From: Cyclobacteriaceae bacterium
GTDB taxonomy: Bacteria > Bacteroidota > Bacteroidia > Cytophagales > Cyclobacteriaceae
Direction of reading: 5' to 3'
Assembly: GCA_029880385.1 (NCBI GenBank)
Contig: JAOUOM010000081.1
Location: forward strand, 1-7,724
Length of the DNA: 7,724 nucleotides
In this document: positions 1-6,827 of the stretch, piece after piece
Layout: every line of letters begins with the position of its first letter
How positions within the stretch are numbered: position 1 is the first letter of the stretch
Translations under genes and position numbers: made by a program
The notes under the pieces: generated by a model
Databases searched by the model: none
The model's input: the letters and a program-made list of their open reading frames with translations, nothing else
What the model was told of the DNA's origin: nothing

Positions 1-347
1 GTAACGCCGCACAGATCAATTCGGATGCCATCAAAACTTCTGCAGGAGCACTTGCCTCCCTGCCCGTATGCCGTGTAGAAAATTTAGCGAATCAGTTAAA
101 AGAGTTGAAAAATTCAGGGTTTCATGTGGTGGCATGTTCCGAAAAGGGTGTGAAGCCCATCCATGAAGCTACTCTTACCGATCCGCTGGTATTGGTGCTG
201 GGTTCGGAAGAGGATGGCATAAGTCCCGAGTTGCTGAGGATAGCAGATGAAATTTCCCTGGTGCCCATGCGTGGTGTCATTGCCTCGTTAAATGTGTCGG
301 CGGCCGCTGCCATGTTTGTGTATGAAGCGGCCCGCCAACGGGGTTAG
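1..347 (+). CDS. rlmB: 23S rRNA (guanosine-2'-O)-methyltransferase RlmB, TrmH/SpoU family (3' part only)
   Basis: The frame is open from base 3 to a TAG at 345-347. That gives 114 visible residues, roughly the C-terminal half of a protein of about 245 residues; the 5' end lies outside the window. The visible part is the SpoU/TrmH trefoil-knot methyltransferase fold, which binds SAM. It shows the stretch SDAIKTSAGAL, seen from memory in RlmB relatives, then motif 2 (VLVLGSEEDGIS) and motif 3 (PMRGVIASLNVSAAAA, with the conserved S-L-N-V-S). The family methylates the ribose 2'-OH of a guanosine in 23S rRNA (G2251 in E. coli), acting in the cytoplasm during 50S maturation. The N-terminal L30-like substrate-binding domain that would separate RlmB from other SpoU enzymes is not visible, so the exact target is inferred. 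Its stop overlaps that of the convergent gene by four bases. Confidence 0.85.
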   Translation, partial: NAAQINSDAIKTSAGALASLPVCRVENLANQLKELKNSGFHVVACSEKGVKPIHEATLTDPLVLVLGSEEDGISPELLRIADEISLVPMRGVIASLNVSAAAAMFVYEAARQRG

Positions 348-1417
348 ATATACTTGTCTCCTTTACTGGCCTTCACTTCATTGACCAGGTTTTTGAAACG
401 AGTGGCATCGTCTTTTTTGCAAATGAGCAATACATCATCAAAATCGGCAATGAGAAAGCCCTCCATATCAGAGGCTACGATCAGTTTGTCTTTTTTGCTT
501 TTGATATAATTGGACTGGCAATTGTAAAGAATGGCATTCTGTTCCACGACATTCCCATTGGAGTCTTTTTTCTTCATTTCATACAGGGCATCCCAGGAGC
601 CCAGGTCAGACCACCCAAAATCACCCAGCACGACAAAAACGTTTTTGGCTTTTTCCATTATTGCATAGTCAATGGAAATACCCTTGGTATGGGAATAGGT
701 TATTTCAATAAAGCCTTTCTCGGAATCCGTGTAGTAGTGTTCGTGCCCTTTCTGAAAGGTTTCGGCCATTTCGGGTTGAAATTTCTCAAATGCACGTATA
801 ATGCTTTGGGTAGCCCATACAAAAATGCCGGCATTCCATACAAAGTCCCCACTTTCAAGGAACTTCTCGGCCAGGGCCAAATCTGGTTTTTCGGTGAAGG
901 TTTTTACTTCTTTCACTTTTTGATTGCTGTCATGAAACTGGATGTACCCATAGCCGGTCTCGGGTTTGTGGGGTTTGATGCCGATGGTGATTAACTTTTC
1001 ATCTTCAGCCGCAGCCTGCACGGCTATATGTATGGTTTCCAGGTATTTTTCCACATCAAAAATGGCAGCATCCGAAGGGGTAATGATCAGGACAGAGTCC
1101 GGGTCTTTTTTGTGGATTTTGTAGGCGGCATACGCCACGCAGGGAGCTGTGTTCCTTTTTACTGGCTCCAGTAGTATTTGTTCGTCGGAGAGTTCAGGGA
1201 GTTGTTCCTTGATGACGCCATGGTAAGAATCGTTTGAAACCACCCATATTTTATCAACCGAAGTATAATTGGCAAAACGATCAAATGTCATCTGTAAAAG
1301 TGTGCGACCTGTGCCAAGAACATCCAAAAATTGCTTGGGTTTTGCCACCCGGCTGTACGGCCAAAAACGGGTTCCCGTACCACCCGCCATTATCACTACA
1401 TAAATATTCTTCTTCAT
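344..1417 (-). CDS. manC: Mannose-1-phosphate guanylyltransferase (GDP-mannose pyrophosphorylase), monofunctional
   Basis: This enzyme makes GDP-mannose from mannose-1-phosphate and GTP in the cytoplasm, feeding surface polysaccharide, LPS and glycoprotein synthesis. The 357-residue product carries the nucleotidyltransferase signature at residues 12-30 (GGTGTRFWPYSR, then KPKQF). It also has EPVKRNTAPC (84-93), PETGYGYIQF (152-161), FTEKPD (174-179), FVWNAGIF (192-199), SIDYAIMEK (248-256) and FGWSDLGSWDAL (267-278). It lacks the C-terminal cupin isomerase domain of the bifunctional ManC/AlgA enzymes (about 470 residues), so it should be guanylyltransferase only. One departure is PSDAAI at 114-119, where relatives usually have a His after the Asp (PxDH); the metal-binding Asp is kept. 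The ATG at 1417 is preceded by an in-frame TAA two codons upstream, so no earlier start is possible. No strong ribosome binding site is seen. It is transcribed away from recQ. Confidence 0.93.
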   Translation of the reverse strand: MKKNIYVVIMAGGTGTRFWPYSRVAKPKQFLDVLGTGRTLLQMTFDRFANYTSVDKIWVVSNDSYHGVIKEQLPELSDEQILLEPVKRNTAPCVAYAAYKIHKKDPDSVLIITPSDAAIFDVEKYLETIHIAVQAAAEDEKLITIGIKPHKPETGYGYIQFHDSNQKVKEVKTFTEKPDLALAEKFLESGDFVWNAGIFVWATQSIIRAFEKFQPEMAETFQKGHEHYYTDSEKGFIEITYSHTKGISIDYAIMEKAKNVFVVLGDFGWSDLGSWDALYEMKKKDSNGNVVEQNAILYNCQSNYIKSKKDKLIVASDMEGFLIADFDDVLLICKKDDATRFKNLVNEVKASKGDKYI

Positions 1418-1602
1418 CAGTTAAATCGTTCTTTCTTCCTTGTTTATTAATTAAATTCGCATTCCATTGAGTAAGGCAAAAAGGTAAAGTTAATTCCAAC
1501 TTTTATTATTGATTATAGAACTTCAATTTCTGAGGTGAAAGGTGCATTTAATGGCCTTTTTTTCCTAACTTATGAGTATAGATAAATTTTAACAGTTAGC
1601 AG
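1418..1602. promoter_or_regulatory. Divergent intergenic spacer between manC and recQ
   Basis: This 185-base, visibly AT-rich gap lies between two divergent start codons, so it must hold the promoters for both genes. The best match on the recQ side to the Bacteroidota -7 element TAnnTTTG is TAAATTTT at 1583-1590 (7 of 8), but it has no TTG at the right distance and would leave a leader of only about ten bases. On the manC side TACCTTTT (complement of 1479-1486) also matches 7 of 8, again without a good -33 element. The gap also contains a short inverted repeat at 1486-1503. I see no small gene, tRNA or riboswitch in it. Confidence 0.5.
1486..1503. repeat. Short perfect inverted repeat in the manC-recQ spacer
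   Basis: AAAGTT (1486-1491) and AACTTT (1498-1503) are perfect 6-base inverted arms around a 6-base spacer (AATTCC). This is the size of a dimeric repressor operator. In AT-rich sequence such arms can arise by chance, and no candidate binding protein is evident nearby. Confidence 0.3.
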
Positions 1603-3783
1603 ATGGAAGTTGCCACAGGGGAAACAGTAAAATCAACCTTAAAAGAGGTTTTTGGGTATGATACCTTTCGGGGAAATCAGGAGCAAATCATCCAGAATAT
1701 TCTAAACGAGAAAAATACGTTTGTCATCATGCCAACGGGGGCAGGCAAATCCTTATGCTATCAGTTGCCGGCAATAGTACAACCGGGAACAGCCATCGTT
1801 ATTTCGCCCCTTATTGCCCTGATGAAAAATCAGGTGGATCAGATGAATGCCGTGGGAATAAACGCCAGGTTTTTAAATTCGACACTGAGTAAAACGGAAA
1901 TGAACAAAGTCAAAAAAGACACCATTTCCGGAGACGTAAAATTGTTGTATGTGGCACCAGAGTCTCTTACCAAAGAAGAAAATGTTGAGTTTTTGAAGAA
2001 AGCAAACATATCGTTTGTAGCCATCGATGAAGCACACTGTATCTCCGAATGGGGACATGATTTCAGGCCGGAATACCGTCGGATTAAATCCATCGTGGGC
2101 CTTTTGGGACAGGTACCGCTGATTGCACTGACAGCCACAGCCACACCCAAGGTACAGCTTGATATTGTGAAAAACCTGATGATGGAAGAATCGACTGTAT
2201 TCAAGTCGTCCTTTAACAGGGCCAACCTTTATTATGAGGTGAGGCCCAAGCAACAGGCCAAAAAACAATTGATCCGCTTTATTAAGGAACATAAAGGGAA
2301 ATCCGGGATTGTTTATTGCCTAAGCCGTAAAAAAGTCGAAGAAATTGCCGAGTTTCTTCGGGTAAATGACATCAAATCCGCACCCTATCATGCCGGAATG
2401 GATAGTAACGTGCGCATGGCCAATCAGGATGCCTTTCTAAACGAGGATGTGGACGTGATAGTGGCTACCATTGCTTTTGGGATGGGTATTGACAAACCGG
2501 ATGTACGTTTTGTGATCCATTATGATGCCCCAAAATCCATTGAAGGCTATTACCAGGAAACCGGACGCGCTGGCCGTGATGGACTGGAAGGCAAATGCCT
2601 GATGTTTTATAGCTATAATGACATCCTGAAGCTGGAAAAATTTAATAAGGACAAAGCCGTTACTGAACGGGAAAATGCCAAATTGCTACTCGAGGAAATG
2701 GCCTCCTATGCCGAATCTTCTGTGTGCAGGCGAAAACAACTCCTTCATTATTTTGGTGAGGAAAGCCATGCGGCCAATTGTGAAATGTGTGACAATTGTA
2801 CCCACCCGAAAGAACAATTTGAAGGATCCAAATATATCCAGACGGTGATAAAGGCCGTGCACCTGACCGAAAACCGCTTTGACATTAACCATATTGTCAA
2901 CCTGATTATCGGGAAAGAAACACAACATGTGAAGAGCTATAGCCACGACAAACTGGAGGTGTTCGGTGTGGGCAGGGATGAAAGCGAAACATTCTGGAAA
3001 GCAGTGGTGCGCCAGACCCTTTTTAATGAATTCATTAAAAAAGACATTGACAACCCGGGTGTCTTTAAAGTGGCCGAAAAAGGACTGCAATACATTGCCG
3101 ATCCGTATTCGGTGAAAATATCAAAAGATCACGAATACGAAACGGAAGGTGAGGAAGAAGAATCTGAAAAGACAACCGTCGATGCCAAAGCATATGACGA
3201 AAACCTTTTTGAGATGCTCAAAGGCTTGCGTAAGAAAATAGCCAAACAAAAAAACCTGCCCCCATATGTGATATTTCAGGATCCATCACTCGAGGAAATG
3301 GCCACCTTGTACCCGACATCCCAGGATGACCTGAAAACAATCATCGGTGTAGGGGATAGCAAGGCCAAAAAATTCGGAAAGCCTTTTATCGAATTGATTG
3401 AAAAATATGTCGATGAAAATGACATATTGACGGCTTCTGATGTGTTGATCAAAACTTCGGGAGCAAAATCAAAAAATAAAATATTTATCATTCAGCAAAT
3501 CGACCGTCAGATTGACCTGGAAGAAATAGCCGAATCACGCGGAATGAAATACGAAGACCTTGTTGTCGAAATTGAACATATCTGTGATTCCGGTACCAAA
3601 CTCAACCTGGATTATTACATCGACCAGCTTCTGGATGACGATCGGCAGGAAGATATTTATGATTATTTTATGAGTGCTGAGTCCGATGATCTTAACGCAG
3701 CATTTGACGAACTGGGTGAAGATTACTCCGAGGACGAAATCCGTCTGATGCGGATCAAATTCATGTCGGAATTCGCTCACTAG
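1603..3783 (+). CDS. recQ: ATP-dependent 3'-5' DNA helicase RecQ with RQC and HRDC domains
   Basis: RecQ unwinds duplex and branched DNA in recombinational repair and replication-fork restart. The 726-residue product has the full superfamily 2 helicase set. Motif 0 is near 18-30 (GYDTFRGNQEQII). Walker A is at 44-50 (PTGAGKS, K49) and motif Ia near 66-73. The DEAH box is D142-H145, followed by the RecQ aromatic-rich loop SEWGHDFRP, and motif III is TATAT at 177-181. Motif IV is near 235-247, and motif V/VI near 286-327 ends in QETGRAGRDG with R322 and R325. Zinc-binding cysteines are C375, C393, C396 and C399. A winged-helix RQC region spans about 405-505. An acidic linker (residues 511-522) leads to an HRDC domain at about 531-605. 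The last 120 residues form an extra helical region resembling the helix-turn-helix tail of some RecQ proteins, longer than E. coli RecQ (about 610). An in-frame TAG at 1597-1599 fixes the start at the ATG at 1603. It heads a run with purD. Confidence 0.97.
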   Translation: MEVATGETVKSTLKEVFGYDTFRGNQEQIIQNILNEKNTFVIMPTGAGKSLCYQLPAIVQPGTAIVISPLIALMKNQVDQMNAVGINARFLNSTLSKTEMNKVKKDTISGDVKLLYVAPESLTKEENVEFLKKANISFVAIDEAHCISEWGHDFRPEYRRIKSIVGLLGQVPLIALTATATPKVQLDIVKNLMMEESTVFKSSFNRANLYYEVRPKQQAKKQLIRFIKEHKGKSGIVYCLSRKKVEEIAEFLRVNDIKSAPYHAGMDSNVRMANQDAFLNEDVDVIVATIAFGMGIDKPDVRFVIHYDAPKSIEGYYQETGRAGRDGLEGKCLMFYSYNDILKLEKFNKDKAVTERENAKLLLEEMASYAESSVCRRKQLLHYFGEESHAANCEMCDNCTHPKEQFEGSKYIQTVIKAVHLTENRFDINHIVNLIIGKETQHVKSYSHDKLEVFGVGRDESETFWKAVVRQTLFNEFIKKDIDNPGVFKVAEKGLQYIADPYSVKISKDHEYETEGEEEESEKTTVDAKAYDENLFEMLKGLRKKIAKQKNLPPYVIFQDPSLEEMATLYPTSQDDLKTIIGVGDSKAKKFGKPFIELIEKYVDENDILTASDVLIKTSGAKSKNKIFIIQQIDRQIDLEEIAESRGMKYEDLVVEIEHICDSGTKLNLDYYIDQLLDDDRQEDIYDYFMSAESDDLNAAFDELGEDYSEDEIRLMRIKFMSEFAH

Positions 3784-3830
3784 GTTATCTTCGCACTCTG
3801 GTAGTGTTGTAGTCGCATTAATTTTTCATC

Positions 3831-5114
3831 ATGAACGTACTTATTCTTGGAAGCGGGGGACGTGAACATGCAATCGCATGGAAAGTCAAACAAAGCCCGA
3901 AGTGCCAGCATCTTTTTGTAGCCCCGGGCAACGGGGGAACCCATCATTTGGCCACAAACCTCGATTTTGGAGTCAACGATTTCAAATCCCTCAAAGAAAA
4001 TATCCTCCTGCACCAGATCGATATGGTCATTGTAGGTCCCGAAGATCCCCTGGTTAACGGAGTGGTGGACTTTATAAAAAGCGATCCGGCATTGATGCAC
4101 GTGAAAACCATCGGTCCTTCCAAAGAAGGTGCCCAACTTGAAGGAAGTAAGGATTTTGCGAAACAATTCATGCTTAAATATGGCATTCCCACGGCTGATG
4201 CCCGGGTTTTTGATGCCGATACCCTGCAGGAAGGTAAGGACTTCCTGAAAACGATCAAACCTCCCTATGTTCTCAAAGCCGATGGCCTGGCTGCCGGAAA
4301 AGGAGTGATCATTACCGAAAGCCTGCCTGAAGCGCAAAAAAGCCTGGAAGAACTGATCAGTGGAAAATTTGGGGATGCCAGTGCCAATGTGTTGGTCGAA
4401 GAATTTTTAAGCGGCATTGAATTGTCGGTATTTGCACTCACCGATGGAGTGGATTATGTGATCCTGCCAGAAGCCAAGGATTACAAACGTATCGGTGAAG
4501 GGGACAAAGGGCCTAATACCGGAGGTATGGGTGCGGTATCTCCCGTGGGCTTTGCTGACGATGATTTTATGAAAAAAGTGGAGGAAAAGATCATTCGCCC
4601 TACGATTGAAGGCATACAAAATGAAGGCTTTGATTACCGTGGTTTTGTCTTTTTTGGTTTAATAAAAGTTGGAGATGAACCGTTTGTGATCGAATACAAT
4701 GTGCGCATGGGCGATCCGGAAACCGAAGTAGTAATGCCCAGGATCGCATCCGATTTTCTTGAGACGCTTGAACAGGCAGCCGTAGGGCAGCTTGCGGGTG
4801 CCTCAGTGGTAAAAGACCAGCGGACGGCCACTACCGTGATGATGGTGGCGGAAGGGTATCCCGGTTCGTATGACAAAGGACGCGATATGCACATAGGTAT
4901 GCTGCCTCCAGGATCACTGGCTTTTCATGCCGGAACGAAACAATCCGGAGAAAAAATCCAAACCAATGGTGGACGCGTGATTGCCCTGACGGGTTTGGGA
5001 AATACGCTTGGCGAGGCATTGGAGCAAAGCTATGCAGCCGTAAAAAATATCTCGTGGCAGGGTGCCGGCTATCGCGCGGATATTGGTTTCGACCTGAAAC
5101 GCCTCGGCCAATAA
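3831..5114 (+). CDS. purD: Phosphoribosylamine-glycine ligase (GAR synthetase) PurD
   Basis: PurD catalyses the second step of de novo purine synthesis, joining glycine to 5-phosphoribosylamine with ATP to give glycinamide ribonucleotide in the cytoplasm. The 427-residue product has the usual length. The N-terminal fold opens with MNVLILGSGGREHAIAW. The ATP-grasp region has VLKADGLAAGKGV (147-159), the loop GDKGPNTGGMGA (224-235), and E288 and N290 in VIEYNVRMGDPETE (286-299), which contains the family signature R-x-G-D-P-E and the likely metal ligands. A PurD C-terminal domain follows to residue 427. An in-frame TAA at 3819-3821 makes the ATG at 3831 the first possible ATG. It lies 47 bases after recQ on the same strand, so co-transcription is plausible. 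No other pur gene is visible. No PurR-type site or purine riboswitch is seen in the short gap, whose only palindrome is a trivial CACT/AGTG hairpin. Confidence 0.97.
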   Translation: MNVLILGSGGREHAIAWKVKQSPKCQHLFVAPGNGGTHHLATNLDFGVNDFKSLKENILLHQIDMVIVGPEDPLVNGVVDFIKSDPALMHVKTIGPSKEGAQLEGSKDFAKQFMLKYGIPTADARVFDADTLQEGKDFLKTIKPPYVLKADGLAAGKGVIITESLPEAQKSLEELISGKFGDASANVLVEEFLSGIELSVFALTDGVDYVILPEAKDYKRIGEGDKGPNTGGMGAVSPVGFADDDFMKKVEEKIIRPTIEGIQNEGFDYRGFVFFGLIKVGDEPFVIEYNVRMGDPETEVVMPRIASDFLETLEQAAVGQLAGASVVKDQRTATTVMMVAEGYPGSYDKGRDMHIGMLPPGSLAFHAGTKQSGEKIQTNGGRVIALTGLGNTLGEALEQSYAAVKNISWQGAGYRADIGFDLKRLGQ

Positions 5115-5135
5115 AAGATAATACATCTCATTGTG

Positions 5136-5143
5136 TATATTTG
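5136..5143 (+). promoter_or_regulatory. Candidate Bacteroidota -7 promoter element before the ricT-like gene
   Basis: TATATTTG is an exact match to the Bacteroidota -7 consensus TAnnTTTG and lies in the 56-base gap after purD. Transcription would start near 5150, giving a leader of about 20 bases to the ATG at 5171. No clear TTG sits about 20 bases upstream, so this is half a promoter by sequence. If active, it would let ricT-gldH be expressed separately from recQ-purD. Confidence 0.4.
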
Positions 5144-5170
5144 GTGCTTACGGTAAACAAATCTAGTTAG

Positions 5171-6337
5171 ATGGGATGTAGTACGTGCAGTACAATAGGT
5201 ACAGATGGGGCTGTAGCAGGATGTCAAAGCAATGGAGGCTGCCTGACGGGGGGCTGCAATAAATTGAACGTATTTGATTGGCTGTCAAATATGGATTTGC
5301 CGTCATTTGATCCCTACAATGTGGTGGAAATACGGTTTAAAAACGGCCGTAAGGATTTTTTTAAAAATAGTCAGTCAATCAGTCTCACGACCGGCGACGC
5401 AGTGGTCGTTGATGTGCCAAATGGCCATCATATTGGCCTGGTGTCCTTGCAGGGCGAACTGGTACGCCTGCAGATGAAAAAATACGGCGTAAAAAATGAT
5501 GAGGCACTTCGTTCGATTTATCGGCTGGCATCACCCAAGGATCTGGAAAAATTCGAAAAAGTACAAAACAGGGAAAGTGCTACCCTTTTTCGTACCCGTG
5601 AAATCATCATGGACCTGAAATTGGAAATGAAGCTGACGGACGTAGAGTACCAGGCAGATAATTCCAAAGCTACTTTTTTCTATTCGGCTGATGACCGGGT
5701 GGATTTCAGAGAGCTGATCAAATTATTGGCGGCAGAATTTAAGATCCGGGTGGAAATGCGCCAGATCAGTTTGCGCCAGGAGGCAGGAAGACTCGGGGGC
5801 ATTGGCTCATGTGGCAGGGAGTTGTGCTGCTCGACCTGGCTGAGCGACTTCAAATCCGTCACTACACAGGCCGCACGTTACCAAAATTTGTCCTTAAACC
5901 CCAGCAAGCTGTCGGGTCAGTGTGGCAGGCTCAAATGTTGCCTGAATTATGAACTGGAGACCTACATAGAGGCCTTGGGGGATATTCCGGAAGTTGAAAC
6001 ACCCCTGTTGACAGGGAAAGGGCCTGCAAAACTTCAAAAAACAGATATTTTCAGAAAAATCATGTGGTTTGGCTATGATGATGAAAGTACCTGGTTTCCG
6101 CTGGATGTAGCACGGGTCAATCATGTTTTGGCACTCAATAAGGAAGGGAAAAAACCGGCGACACTTCAGGAAGATGTGCTTGAGGAACAAGGTGCTGAAC
6201 GGACATCCATCAACAGCGACCTGGTGGCAATGGATAAAAAATATACGAAGAACAAAGCCAAACGCAAGAAGAAAAAACGACGTGGCCATGGAAATAATCC
6301 CAACCGGCCATCCACCAATGAGCAACGTAACAAATGA
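5171..6337 (+). CDS. ricT: PSP1 domain, RicT/YaaT-family cysteine-rich (probable Fe-S) protein
   Basis: The 388-residue product matches the PSP1 C-terminal domain family that includes Bacillus RicT (YaaT). RicT is part of the RicA-RicF-RicT complex, which binds Fe-S clusters and modulates RNase Y mRNA processing. The N-terminus is rich in Cys and Gly, with C3, C6, C18, C24 and C29, followed by NVFDWLSNM. The PSP1 region runs from about 51 to 260. It contains two paired cores, CGRELCC (C214, C219, C220) and CGRLKCC (C251, C256, C257), which fit the cysteines used for cluster binding in RicT. A linker with a conserved-looking segment (about 285-320) follows, then a strongly basic tail (Lys/Arg-rich, 356-371) that could touch RNA. 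An in-frame TAG immediately before the ATG (5168-5170) fixes the start. The stop overlaps the gldH start as ATGA. Family assignment is firm; the role outside Bacillus is inferred. Confidence 0.88.
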   Translation: MGCSTCSTIGTDGAVAGCQSNGGCLTGGCNKLNVFDWLSNMDLPSFDPYNVVEIRFKNGRKDFFKNSQSISLTTGDAVVVDVPNGHHIGLVSLQGELVRLQMKKYGVKNDEALRSIYRLASPKDLEKFEKVQNRESATLFRTREIIMDLKLEMKLTDVEYQADNSKATFFYSADDRVDFRELIKLLAAEFKIRVEMRQISLRQEAGRLGGIGSCGRELCCSTWLSDFKSVTTQAARYQNLSLNPSKLSGQCGRLKCCLNYELETYIEALGDIPEVETPLLTGKGPAKLQKTDIFRKIMWFGYDDESTWFPLDVARVNHVLALNKEGKKPATLQEDVLEEQGAERTSINSDLVAMDKKYTKNKAKRKKKKRRGHGNNPNRPSTNEQRNK

Positions 6338-6801
6338 GGAATAGCATCGCATTCGTAGTCCTGACTGCCCTTTTGTTTTCCTGCAATACCCGTCAGGTAT
6401 ACAGTGAGTATAGGGACGTGGAAACTTCATGGGACCGCAATGATCCCATTATCTTTTCCTTTGCCATCGACGATATTTCCCAGCCATATCAGCTGGTAGC
6501 GGAGTTTCGAAATGATCAGGAATTCACGTATTATAACCTTTATTTCAATTTTATTTTGTCCGGCGAGTCCGGTGATACCCTGATCAATGAACTGAAGGAA
6601 GTTATCTTATTTGAACCCAAAACAGGGAAGCCACTAGGCTCGGGTTTGGGCGATGTATTTGACAATGTCCTGGTTTTGACGGACGAAGTTCGCCTGCCAG
6701 AGGCCGGGGCCTATCAGGTCAGTATTCAACAGCAAATGCGTGATGTAAACCTGGAGGGCATACATCGTGTAGGCTTTTGGGTAGAAGCGGCAGAACAGTA
6801 G
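6334..6801 (+). CDS. gldH: Gliding motility lipoprotein GldH
   Basis: The 155-residue product begins with a lipoprotein signal peptide: MRNS, a hydrophobic stretch (residues 5-15), and the lipobox LFSC with C17 as the lipidated residue. The mature part matches GldH as I recall the family. Features include YSEYRDVETSWDRND near 23-37, a beta-rich body with YYNLYFNF (66-73), LGSGLGDV (101-108), and a terminal segment with VSIQQQMRDVNLEGIHRVGFWVE. In Flavobacterium johnsoniae GldH is a cell-envelope lipoprotein needed for gliding, a process tied to the type IX secretion machinery. Homologs also occur in non-gliding Bacteroidota, so gliding is not proven here. Residues after C17 (NTRQV) lack the acidic run of the Bacteroidota surface-export signal, which suggests a periplasm-facing location (inference). 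Its start codon overlaps the ricT stop (ATGA), implying coupled translation. Confidence 0.87.
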   Translation: MRNSIAFVVLTALLFSCNTRQVYSEYRDVETSWDRNDPIIFSFAIDDISQPYQLVAEFRNDQEFTYYNLYFNFILSGESGDTLINELKEVILFEPKTGKPLGSGLGDVFDNVLVLTDEVRLPEAGAYQVSIQQQMRDVNLEGIHRVGFWVEAAEQ

Positions 6802-6803
6802 CG

Positions 6804-6827
6804 GTTTGCCTGTTGGTTTAGGCTAAC
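6804..6827. terminator. Weak hairpin at the convergent gldH / crp junction
   Basis: GTTTGCCT (6804-6811) and AGGCTAAC (6820-6827) pair in 7 of 8 positions around an 8-base loop. The hairpin spans the 16-base gap between the two stop codons and runs into the 3' end of the minus-strand gene. It could end transcription in both directions, but there is no clear T-tract on either side, so a standard intrinsic terminator is doubtful. Confidence 0.25.

Noticed and set aside
689..994. Plus-strand open frame of 101 codons opposite manC
   Set aside because: It is an aromatic- and Gly-rich antisense translation with no family resemblance, lying fully inside a well-supported gene.
1565..1599. CTAAC ... 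GTTAG inverted arms before recQ
   Set aside because: Five-base arms separated by about 25 bases in AT-rich sequence are expected by chance.
3784..3830. CACT-CTGGT-AGTG hairpin between recQ and purD as a terminator or attenuator
   Set aside because: The stem is only four base pairs with no T-tract, well within chance expectation.
3780..4337. Minus-strand open frame of 185 codons opposite purD
   Set aside because: It lies almost wholly opposite a clear purD, its protein resembles no family I know, and the reading fits an antisense shadow of purD codon use.
5894..6430. Minus-strand open frame of 178 codons opposite the end of ricT and start of gldH
   Set aside because: It is antisense to two well-supported genes, and has no recognisable domain or plausible upstream signals.
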